Source: Protula sp. h YS-2021
Lineage: Eukaryota > Annelida > Polychaeta > Sabellida > Serpulidae
Reading direction: 5' to 3'
DNA length: 64,000 nucleotides
Assembly (NCBI GenBank): GCA_949752745.1
Contig: OX457034.1
Coordinates: forward strand, 2,061,833 to 2,125,832
The translations under genes were made by a program, and so were the position numbers. Shown in pieces: positions 1 through 12,296 of the stretch. Below the pieces are notes generated by a model. That model was not told the DNA's origin. It saw only the letters and a program-made list of their open reading frames with translations, and searched no databases. Every line of letters begins with the position of its first letter. Within the stretch, counting starts at the first letter, position 1.

Positions 1-10
1 GTGTGTGCAG

Positions 11-113
11 GGCGCCGTGTGGACGATGAGGTTCTCGCTGTGCGGGCGGCTCCTGGCTAGCGGGAGGGGGTGGTGTCGTGACGTCACACGTACGTGTGTG
101 TGCAGGGCGCCGT
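11..113 (+). CDS. WDR44: WDR44-like WD40 repeat exon fragment, broken by assembly gap
   Basis: A splice acceptor (GTGTGTGCAG) at 1-10 is followed by an open frame reading GAVWTMRFSLCGRLLASG. This is the start of a WD40 blade of the kind found in WDR44, a RAB11-binding endosomal WD-repeat protein, where a GAVWTMKFS..CGRLLAS stretch opens a repeat. The similarity is lost at about base 65, where the sequence becomes G-rich. The acceptor and first exon bases (GGCGCCGT) then recur at 106, immediately before a run of N. Only one blade is visible, so the protein could be another WD40 family member. Its relation to the downstream twitchin exons is unknown, and the gap could hide a misjoin. Confidence 0.5.
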
Positions 114-313
114 NNNNNNNNNNNNNNNNNNNNNNNNNNNNNNNNNNNNNNNNNNNNNNNNNNNNNNNNNNNNNNNNNNNNNNNNNNNNNNNNNNNNNNN
201 NNNNNNNNNNNNNNNNNNNNNNNNNNNNNNNNNNNNNNNNNNNNNNNNNNNNNNNNNNNNNNNNNNNNNNNNNNNNNNNNNNNNNNNNNNNNNNNNNNNN
301 NNNNNNNNNNNNN
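114..313. other. Assembly gap (200 N)
   Basis: Exactly 200 undetermined bases, a conventional placeholder for a gap of unknown size. It starts inside the second copy of a duplicated exon start, so the assembler probably failed in a local tandem duplication. Confidence 0.95.
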
Positions 314-570
314 TACCCGTATCATTCGTTCGATACTAGAATTTATGTGTTGTGATATGGCGTACCGTAATATCGCATGGCGTAAATAACTCCCATTACG
401 TCAGCGAATAAAACGTTTTTATTTGCTTCTACTTAATAATCTTCAAATGATTCGCTTTATTGGCGAAATTTATAAAATCGTTAAAGTAATTTACGTGACA
501 TCGGGGACTCTTTAACAATACCGGTAGACCTCAGGGCGTTTGCTAATGTTTATGAATACTGTTGATACAG

Positions 571-861
571 GCCGCCTTCCCTCAGCCCATGCCTGCCATT
601 GGGAGGATAGCGAACTTCCCCCCCCCCTCCCACCCCCACTCCCCCCAACCCCACAGGGTGTAGAGAACTGTTTGGTGGTTTGCTAATGTTTATGAATACT
701 GTTGACACAGGCCGCCTTCCCTCAGCCCATGCCTGCCATTGGGAGGATAGCGAACTTCCCATTCCCCTCACCCCTCCACCCCCCCCCCCCCCCCCCCCCC
801 CCGCCAATGTGTAGAGAACGGCTTGGTGGTTTGCTAATGTTTATGAATACTGTTGATACAG
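571..861 (+). repeat. Partial tandem duplications of a twitchin splice acceptor and exon start
   Basis: The 3' end of the intron (TTTATGAATACTGTTGA.ACAG) and the first ~48 bases of the exon (GCCGCCTTCCCTCAGCCC...) occur three times, with exon starts at 571, 711 and 862. Spacing is 140 then 151 bases. The first two copies run into C-rich tracts (about 618-650 and 768-802). Only the third continues to a donor at 965 and joins in phase with the next exon. Confidence 0.85.
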
Positions 862-3800
862 GCCGCCTTCCCTCAGCCCATGCCTGCCATTGGGAGGATA
901 GCGAACTTCAGCTCGCTGAGAAAAAACAGACCTCGCGAGCATCATATTTTCGATACACACTTCGGTAAGTTCCGGACACCGCCGTCCCGATTTGGTTGTT
1001 CAGATACGGGGACATTCGTTCCATTACCGTCGTATCTTATTTGAAAGTGTGCGGCATTAATCGCTAAGTACAGTTATGTACCAACACTGAAATCGCAAAA
1101 ACTTAACAGTCAATTAAATGTAGATTGATTATTGTTTATAGTTATGTAACCACTTGGGAACGATTACAGAGATATTTGGAGTTGGTGGGAAATGAGCAAA
1201 ACTGCAGAATGGGTAGGGGGTGGGCTAGCTTGCAAGCCCTGGGAGTAGCGCAGCGCTGTCGTTTGACGTTCGTTTTTCGCCAGATTTACAAAATTTTACA
1301 TATCTCAAAATATTGCCCCCTCTCTTCCTATGAATCCTTCAATCTAGATTGTTTGAAATAAAAACGTTGGGGGCGTTTTCAGACCGCAAGGAAGCAATGC
1401 CCCGCTTCATCCGCAAGCCTCACAGCTGCATCGTGCAGGAGGGCCAGGTGGCCAACTTCAAGTGTCGTGTGGTCGCCTCCAGCCCTCCCATCATCACGTG
1501 GTCATTCAACAACCAAGTACTCAACCCGAGCCTCAAGTACATGCCCAAGTACTCGGGCCTGTCGTACGAGCTGAGGATAGCCAGAACCAAGATGGAGGAC
1601 AAAGGGGGAGTATGTCGTGAAGGCGGTGAATTCGTACGGGAGCCGCGAGGAGTCCTGCTTCTTAAATGTTGAACGTAAGCAATACGATTTTATTATTGGC
1701 TATTTATTTAATGTGTTGGAAATTTCAGCTGCATTTGATTTATTGCAAGTGCCGCTAGACTCGAGCTGAGTTCTTTATGGAAAGCGGAGTTGTGGTGTCT
1801 AAAATGAAGCATACTTAAAATGGAAAGATATAAATAAAACTCATCAAAAGATGAAACGATTCAAAACAACATAATCTGGTAATTGTGTGATTTGATAATA
1901 TTGGTCAAATTTGATTAATTTTAATTGCCGGGTGTGAAATATGTAAAGTATTAAAATGAATTAATATGCAAATGACAGAATGTTCAAAAAATTAACATAT
2001 GTAAATGATTGGCCTGTATTGTGCTGATAGCCGCAGCTGTGGAGGCGCCGAGGAGGGCTCTCAGTGTTGACCCGTTCTCCGGAAGAAGGTAAAAATGAGA
2101 GGGGGAAATACAGAGAAAATATTCTTCTTTGGGATAAAAGAAGCATATGTTTTGGGGGAAATATGTTGGCAAATGCCCCTGCATGAAAATATGCAAGTAA
2201 AAGGACGTTAACCCTGTTATGTTATATTAACAGAGAGATCTCATCAGAGGTCAGCTGTTTCTTAAAAACGGGAAAATACAGAGAACATGTTCTTCTTTTA
2301 GATAAAAGAATCATATATTGTGGGGCGAATTTGCAAAAGCCCCTGCATGGAAATACGCAAATAAAGGACGTTATCACTGTTATACTACGGGTTGATTAAG
2401 TACTGTAAAGTATATATTGTAAATATATGCAAATATTATACAGTAATAATGCGTTGCTATGATACGATATGTAAATTTATTCACAGGCAGAAGAGCTTTG
2501 ATTTGGAGTACGATGAGTGGAAGGATGAACCGGACAGCGGCCCGTCCTTCACCTTCCCACTCCGCGATAGGTTTATTCAGGAAGGTGTTGGCGTGAAGCT
2601 TATCGCCTCAATACACGCCAAACCCCAGCCAGAGGTAGGCCGGAAAAAATAGCCGTTAAGTGAAGTGTGGTCGTGATAAATTCCGTAGGCCAGATTTATT
2701 TTTTTTGATACAGATCAATACACAGAAAGTAGAAAGAGGCGCCACAAAATAAACGCATAAAGAAACTGGCGTACTGGTGATATAATTCTGTTGTCAGTTT
2801 ATAAATGAGTAAATATACAATAAAAGGCTATTAAGTATTGCGTGACTAATTCGATATCACGTGTGAATTGATTGACGTGTCAATTAATTGACATATGCCA
2901 GGTGACGTGGTCGAAGGACGGGCGTGAGCTACACCACGGCGGCAAGTACGAGATCGTGTCGTCGCTGGGTATCTGCTCGCTGGAGATCTCCAGCTGTGAG
3001 CTCACCGACGCGGGCAGGTACACGTGCCGCGCCAACAACTACAAGGGCTCAGAGGAGACCTCCTGCAAGATCACCGTCAACGGTGAGTGCCCCCCCCCCC
3101 CCAACCCCGCTCCCATCCCCATGTGAGGTGAGCGACGCGGGCAGGTACACGTGCCGCGCCAGCAACTACAAAGGCTCAGGGGAGACCTCCTGCAAGATCA
3201 CAGTCAACGGTGAGTGCCCCCCCCCCAACCCTCACCCCCATGTGAGGTGACCGACGCGGGCAGCTACACGTGCCGCGCCAGCAACTACAAAGGCTCAGGG
3301 GAGGCCTGCTGCAAGATCACAGTCAACGGTGAGTGCCCCCCCCTCCAACCCCCACCACCCGTGAGCTGGCCGACGCGGGTAGGTACACGTGCCGCACCAG
3401 CAACTACAAGGGCTGAGAGGAGACCTCCTGCAAGATTACAGTCAATGGTGAGTGCCCCCCCCCCAACCCTCACTCCCATGTGAGGTGACCGAGGTTGGCA
3501 GGAACACGTGCCGCGCCAGCAACTACAAAGGCTCAGGGGAGACCTCCTGCAAGATCACCGTCAACGGTGAGTGCCCCCCCCCCCAACCCTCACCCCCATG
3601 TGAGGTGACCGAGGTGGACAGGTACACGTGCCGCGCCCGCAACGACAAGGGCTCAGAGGAGACCTGCAAGATCACCGTCAACGATGAGTGCCCCCCCAAC
3701 CCCGCCCCAATCCGCATGTGAGGTGGCCGACGCGGGCATGTACACGTGCCGCACCAGCAACTACAAGGGCTCAGAGGAGACCTCCTGCAAGATCACAGTC

Positions 3801-5198
3801 AACGGTGAGTGCCCCCCCCCCCAACCCTCACCCCCATGTGAGGTGACCGAGGTGGACAGGTACACGTGCCGCGCCCGCAACTACAAGGGCTCAGAGAAGA
3901 CCTGCAAGATCACCGTCAACGATGAGTGCCCCCCCCCCCCCAACCCCGCCCCAATCCCCATGTGAGGTGGCCGACGCGGGCATGTACACGTGCCGCACCA
4001 GCAACTACAAGGGCTCAGAGGAGACCTCCTGCAAGATCACAGTCAACGGTGAGTGCCCCCCCCAACCCTCACTCCCAATGTGAGGTGACCGACGTGGGCA
4101 GCTACACGTGCCGCGCCAGCAACTAAAAAGGCTCAGGGGAGACCTCCTGCAAGATCACAGTCAACGGTGAGTGCCTTCCCCAACCCCACCCCCACCCCCA
4201 TGTGAGGTGAGCGACGCGGGCAGGTACATGTGCCGCGCCAACAACTACAAGCGCTCAGAGGAGACCTCCTGCAAGATCACAGTCAATGGTTAGTGCCCTC
4301 CCCCCCCCCCCCCCCCCCGCCTCCACCAACTTCATACTGCCCTGATCCATACAGAAACCAGTTGTTTGTAGCAGCGATCGTCTTGCTGGAGGCTGTGCTT
4401 CAGAACGTTTCCGTTTCCCATCTCCTGAAGTTAATGTTGAAAAAATCATGCGATTAATGCTTTAGTATTATTTGAACATTTGTAGAACAGTGCAATTAAT
4501 GTATGCTTTAAAATTTTCAAAAAAAAATCCACTTATGACGTCTAAATTTGGAGATATTTCAGTAACACTAGTGTTGTAAGCTGAGACCGACCACTGTGTT
4601 TTGTGTCAGTATTATTCTCATAATGCTAAAGAGAAGCTATTTTCATGTTTATATAGAGAAAATCTACATGAAGCCTCGAGCGTATTTAGAAGGAAGCTAC
4701 ACACCGCCACTCAATAGCTATTCACCAATCACACCGAGCAGCCCATCCACGTTGAGGTCATCACGCCGCTCTAGTTTCAGCTCGTACGCGAGCGGCCACG
4801 CTTATGGACCTTCCACCACCTCCTATAGCTCGAGCTATTCAAAGAAAACACGACGAGTATCCTCGATCAGTGAGTACAGCACAGTATAGAATTTCAGTAT
4901 CATCCAATATCACTGTTAATTTAAATAAAGAGATAACCTGCACTGAATTTTTGACATTTTTTTTTTTTTTTGGTGGTAGACTGCACGTGTTCAGATGGGT
5001 TAAAAATTCAGTGGGTGAATATTTTCACGGAGACGCTGTTGGTAAATGTTAATGTTAATTAAATTATATACACTCGATTTCTTGTGCGGCATTTGTTCGA
5101 CTGTTATCCAATGGAAACCACTCGTTATGCAGGAATCTCAAATTCAGTTGTATTTGTCAAATGACAACTCCTTCTGTTCTTCCTTTACAGCGTCTTGA
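862..5198 (+). CDS. unc-22: Twitchin (titin-like giant muscle kinase), C-terminal exons
   Basis: Twitchin is a giant Ig/FnIII/kinase protein of invertebrate thick filaments. Seven exons join in phase: 862-964, 1383-1674, 2037-2088, 2487-2634, 2902-3082, 4657-4869 and 5191-5198 (stop TGA at 5196). They give about 331 residues. The first exon encodes the IGRIANFSSLRKNRPREHH linker that follows the kinase region in nematode twitchin. Exon 2 is a complete I-set Ig domain (PRFIRKP start, Cys in FKC, Trp in ITW). Exons 4 and 5 form a second Ig domain (FTFPLRDRFIQEG, VTWSKDGREL, DAGRYTC). In this domain the first disulfide Cys is replaced (KLIASI). The last coding exons give a Ser/Tyr/Arg-rich tail ending ITS. 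Exon 2 keeps frame only if the G run at 1604-1608 is one base shorter. Upstream exons, including the kinase, lie outside the window or in the gap. Confidence 0.85.
1604..1608 (+). other. Apparent +1 frameshift in twitchin Ig exon
   Basis: Five G in a row where four would keep the Ig frame. With four, the exon reads EDKGEYVVKAVNSYGSREES and ends in phase 1, matching the next exon. With five, it runs out of family similarity and into a stop near 1670. All other exon junctions are in phase, so a homopolymer sequencing or consensus error is the simplest explanation. Confidence 0.75.
2995..4293 (+). repeat. Array of ten extra copies of a twitchin Ig exon 3' end with its splice donor
   Basis: The last ~88 bases of the Ig exon (from TGTGAG, 2995), its donor (G|GTGAGTGCC) and a C-rich intron segment are repeated. 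Copies begin at 3122, 3241, 3360, 3479, 3599, 3717, 3837, 3961, 4079 and 4201, with spacing 118-127 bases. Most encode a form of the DAGRYTCRASNYKGS..TSCKITVN strand ending in a GTGAGT donor; the last copy has lost the GT (GGTTAGTG). Some have in-frame stops (for example TGA near 3415, TAA near 4125). Each copy is preceded by a C tract and an AG, so each also resembles a weak acceptor. Base identity is high, so the array is recent or still homogenising. Confidence 0.9.
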
Positions 5199-7555
5199 AG
5201 CAGAGGACAAGTCTGGACTTCTGCACAGCTGAGTGCTTGCAAATGAATAGAAAGTTTCAGAGGATCTTACTTTCAATCACTGGTTGCTTAGCAACGTGAC
5301 TGCTCATTGGATAATGTGATTTTTGTTCCCATGGTGATACTAGTTAGTTGCCTAGAGAAAACGAGTAGCCTTAAGTAGGTCATATGATGATATAAATACT
5401 CGCTGAACTGACTCCATCGATGGGATATAATCGACAACTATTGGATCAACACGATTATAAAATCTCAGCAATGAACACGTCTAAAATCCGTTAAATGGTC
5501 AGCTCAGTTTTTTCGATGACGTAACAGTCACCTTTCTGAAATTACATCTTAAAGAAATACTTATGAAAGAGCGATATCACCCACGAAAAAAAATTATATA
5601 TTTAGTGCTGCTTCAGATTTTCTCTAACGGAGATTGGACTCGGTACTCGATTGTGTATTAAAGTACTTGGTTATCTGTTTTTGAATACTTCTTCAAAAAG
5701 AACCAGTGGCAGTATTTGTTTGCCAATTTTTTAAAGTATATTATCTATTAAAGATATTTCGTTGCTGGTGCGGAAATATACATTTATGGAAGAATTGATG
5801 TAAACAATATCAACTTTCCATTTCGATTGTTCTACGAAACAACTGCTTGAATAATTCAAGGTTTGAGGTACTTGATATTGTTTACTGAATGTTTTGTACC
5901 TGTTCTTCCTATTATTATTAGTATTTTATATGTATTTTAAAAGTTATATTGTTTTGGTCTCATGTTAAATTATTGCTTTTATACTGCCAGTGTTGTGCTT
6001 GTTAAATTATGTTTGTAAATATTTTTGTTGTTGTTTACTTCCCTATCAGTATTACTCTATTCGGCAGAATTTACAATTTTGCATTCAAAGGTACATCAAT
6101 TACAGTTCAAATACTGAAAATGAATAACTCAGTATTTTAATCGTTAGGTGATTGTAAAGATTTTTGAGCTGCAAGTGTAAAAGATGTTAATATGTAGATT
6201 ACTTGATTACAATCTGAAGGGTTTTGCTGTTTTTATGTAGAATATTCCTCGCTGCAGAATAAGTGCTTTGATACGAGATGATTATTCTACACTGGTGCTA
6301 CTTAAATTGTTCGTTTTTAAATTTATTCCCTTGTAAACTTGAGGTTCGGATTGACAGACGAATTTGTAGTATTTTTCATTTCCTTGTCAAGGACAGAAAC
6401 GTGGTATCAGATAATGCTGCCGATTTTTAATGTTTTTAAATCGCTACTTTCGTGAACTTCTACACCCAGTATGTAAATATGTACACCATCATTTTGTGAA
6501 ATTTCAAAGCAGATGCAACATCTCGTTATATTTAAATCACTCACGATATTTCTACAGTATTCAACAAGTCTTGCGACGGTTCAGTGGATTAACAGTTTGA
6601 GTCTGTACATTTAGGAGGAGAGAGGGGGCAGGGCTTTTGCACGAATAATTGTCTTGTAATGCTGTTGACTACTTTCTGTGAATATTTTTGCTTGAGACTT
6701 GTTTTTGCTTTGTAATAAACCTAGGGTCAACTTGTGACATTATTTAGTGTAAAGTACACATTATACAAGACAAGGACATTGTTTTTATCAAAAGGTTAGT
6801 TCCGGAATACGATAGTCATGATTATGGACATTCTTAATATACACCGAAAATATTCTGCCAGCGTGACTTTTTTCCGGGGTCATACGAATAAAATGTATAA
6901 TTCGGCAAGTAAGTGAAAACGTTTGAGAAGTTTGTGATCAGTTAGTTTAGGATTGAAATATGTCACTATTTGACAACTAAATGCTCAAAAACCTGTAATA
7001 ACTACGTCACTTCTGACAGATGATCGACAAACTCTTCGACAAATTAATGACAGGTTTTTCAACAATCTTAGAAGAAATGTTGTTTTGTAATTTGGTACTT
7101 GGAACAAAGAAAAAAGAGAAAAATCGGATGTGACAATAAATTACCACAACAAACCAAAAACGCCTGTTTCTGGTTAAATTGATAAAATTCCTGACGAATT
7201 ATTGACGAATTCGTTATATGTCTGCGAACGATCCGGGACTTTCTACAGCCGGACAACACAGGGGCTGTGGCGTATGGTATCGCTAAGTGCAGATTATCCA
7301 ATTGTACAAAAAAAAAAAAAAGAAAAATTTGTCATCGTCAGTTATGATGCACACAGATTTTTGTGTTTTTTTTAATCCTGCAGAGATAGACATTTTTCTG
7401 AATTGTTTTGGTATGTCGTGCAAGAAACTGGTAAATCAGTAGATCGAAGGATCAAGCCTTAAGCTTTACTTTAATGGGTTGTGCAATGTTCCTGTTTATG
7501 TACCAATTTTTTTTTTATTTTCAAGTATTGGAAATAAAAAAGCTTTTGTTAAAAG
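5199..7555 (+). other. Twitchin 3' UTR
   Basis: AT-rich non-coding sequence follows the twitchin stop in the same terminal exon (acceptor at 5190). Possible polyadenylation signals are AATAAA near 6714 (before CCTAGG), AATAAA near 6887 and AATAAA at 7533-7538. The last gives a cleavage site near 7555. No other exon-like ORF is visible here. The UTR length is inferred; several ends are possible. Confidence 0.5.
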
Positions 7556-7559
7556 AATG

Positions 7560-9376
<1,817 letters not shown>

Positions 9377-9770
9377 CGAACACTCGCGTAACGTCGGGCC
9401 GACGTCGGAACGGTATAAACCAGGTCGGAAAACGTCGGCATCGGCTTCGATGCATCGGTAATGCATCGGTTATAGGTTGGCAATATTCGAATTTCCATTT
9501 TTTTCTCATTCGTCGGAAGTTCATCGGTTACCGACGTTGGCCCGATGATTATTTTCCTCAGTTTAATAGATGTTGGCAAATATTCATCGGGCCGACATCT
9601 TTTTCCGACGAACTTCCGACCAATGGGGAACTCTAAAATAATGTGTTTTTGCAACTGTAGGGCGGCGCCACTGTTGTCAAGGGTCCAGATGCGTTTTCAT
9701 CCGGGTTTTTTTCAGTCTAAATAGACGAAATTGTTAAGGTTAAAATCGCGCATTTAATCAAATACAAAGC

Positions 9771-11974
9771 ATGGATTACGGACATTGGACTCTCAAACAG
9801 TTAAAAGAAGAATGTCGGAAACGAAAAGCGAGGGTTTCAGGGAAAAAAGCGCAGTTAGTAGAGAGGTAAATTGAACTTTATTTGGATTAATCTCGACAAA
9901 AAATAACAGCCTGCTGTACTCACAGTGACATCCTTTGATCATAAATTTTCAGAATTACTGTTGTTTTAAGTAAAAATAAATGGCAAGAAATCATACAATA
10001 CTATATTTCCCTATAAAATGCAGCAAGCAAAAAGATACGGCTGAATAAGATAAAGAAGTTTTAATGTCTTTTTTGTGACCACGTGTAAAATACACGCCTC
10101 GCACAGTAAACAGATAGTGCATAGATAAGACACACTGTGAAACTTTCCTTTTCTTAACACATTTCAGGCTTGAATCATATGATAGAAATCAGGATTTTGG
10201 CAGCACTGACGAGCAAGCTTCGGAGCAATATTCACTGCAACTTCCCGAGGTTACCAGCTACAAGGATGTAAACAGTGACACAGTGGTTGGTACTAGCTTC
10301 TTATTCATGAGCGTATCAACAGGGGGAATATTTTGACATACACGAAAACTTTCAAAACCAACACGATTTAAACTCTAGCAATATGTTGTTGATATATTTC
10401 GTCAAACGCCTCTCAATTGAACTTTTGGTAGTGGATTAATCACAGTTATTTAACATCACTAATAAGCCCTATTTTTATTTTTGGAAAGTTATTTTTAAGT
10501 GAATTATAATGCACTAAAAATACCAGTTTCTCTGTGATTCATAATCCCGAGGGGCGGGGATTACACGAACACTTGCAACCCCTCCCCCACCCAACCTTGA
10601 CGCTTGGCGATCTAACAATGTTTTTATTTTTTCTAGCTACCTACTGTTACAGCGGCAGCATTAAACAGCTACTTGAAAACTATGGACAAGTCGCTTGATG
10701 AGAAACCAAAGCACATGTATAGAGAGAAATTTCTTCTGAGTTTAAGAGCTTCTAAATGCGACACAAATGTATTTATTAAAGCTCGTTGTGCGGCGGAAAT
10801 GCGGAAAAATGTTTCATACAATGTAGACATAAATATTGACAAAAATGGTGTTATCACTGAGTCTCAGTGTGACTGTGGTGCGGGACTTGGTCCAGAGGCC
10901 CATTGTAAGCACTTCTGTACTGCTATTTATGCACTGATAGATTTTTCAGACACGAAGTCATTCATAGCACAGGAAACATGCACTGGTCGACTGCAAACTT
11001 TTCACCACACAAAAAAATTTAAGGGGTCCCCGTTGAAAGCCGAGTCACTTACGTTGCGAAAGAAATCGGGCAATTCATCCCTGGAAGCTATGAACGACTT
11101 TGATCCGAGACCAGTAACTCTTCGCAGGGACGCACACTATAAACCGTTTTTTCAAAATGCTTGCATTAATTTTTCAGATTCCTCAATGCCAATTTTACAA
11201 TTATTTCCACCCGCAAATCTTTATGCTGTTGCAAACGATCACGACTATTTAGCTTTACACCCTGAAGAACAATTCCTCAAAGAAATGGGTTTGGTGTGCG
11301 TAACTGACGCCTACGTCGAAGAAATTGAAACAAAAACAAGAAGCCAAAGTAAATGCACAAAATGGTATACAGAAAGGTCTATTAGACTACCAAGTTCAAA
11401 ATTTGGCCGCATATGCAAAGCAACAATTCGAACTGATTTTCAACAGTTGGCAAGCTCATTACTGAGCAGTAATCAGGTCAAAGCGAAATCATTAGAGCAC
11501 GGGCGCAAATATGAATCTGTTGCTGTTAAAAAGTACGAAGACGCTACTAAGCAACAAGCAAAAAAATGTGGTCTTTTTATTTATGCTTCAAAGCCATATC
11601 TGGCCAGTTCTCCTGATGCTGTAATAAACGAAAATTTGCTTCTGGAGGTTAAGTGCCCATACACAGCTAAAGATGCGGACATAAATGTAAATACCGTCCC
11701 GTACCTAGAAAAAATAAATTCTGAGCTCAGGTTAAAGAAAGACCACGATTACTACTATCAAGTACAGGGTCAAATGCTTTGTGCGAACAAGAGATATTGT
11801 GACTTTTTAGTTTTTACACTTAAAGATGTTAAAATACTACGAATTCAACGCGATCAGGCCTTCATTGAAACAATGGTTGAGAAGCTTGCATCGTTTTACA
11901 ATAATTTCTTTCGCTCTGCGTTGCTTGAAAAACTGTTTTACAAGAAGTATGGATCATTTACATTTGACTACTAA
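9771..11974 (+). CDS. ISL2EU protein 2: SAP, SWIM zinc finger and YqaJ-like exonuclease
   Basis: Three exons join in phase: 9771-9865, 10168-10285 and 10637-11974, 516 residues. Exon 1 starts at ATG 9771 and encodes a SAP DNA-binding helix pair (LKQLKEECRKRKARVSGKK). The third exon carries a SWIM motif (CDC...HCKH, about 150 residues in) and a YqaJ/lambda-exonuclease fold. The nuclease shows SPDAVINENLLLEVKCPY, with the acidic D and E-x-K expected of PD-(D/E)XK enzymes. A Q-rich motif (YYYQVQGQM) follows, as in YqaJ proteins. YqaJ nucleases digest double-stranded DNA ends. In ISL2EU elements the protein accompanies the transposase and its exact role is not settled. No stops or frameshifts are seen. 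Confidence 0.85.
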
Positions 11975-12296
11975 AGGGTTCTACTTTACATTATGATCTG
12001 TGGTTAGATTAAAAGCTACAAAGTAATGTTTGCCAAATAGTCAAGCACGAAAATATGTCACAACTTCTAAAAATAACCGTGGTGGGTCGTAAAAGTGGAT
12101 TCCACTGTACATTTTGCCCTTAAGTCAGTGTAAAAAATTAACTCTCTTCATGGCGCCCGTCAGATTTTTAGCCAGAATACAAGAATCAAAAAGTAAATAT
12201 CAAATTTTGAATTTATAACATAAATACAGCTGAATCCCGCTTCCACGACCTTTCAGAAATTTTCAAAAATAATTTTGTAAGACAATGTTGTATGAT

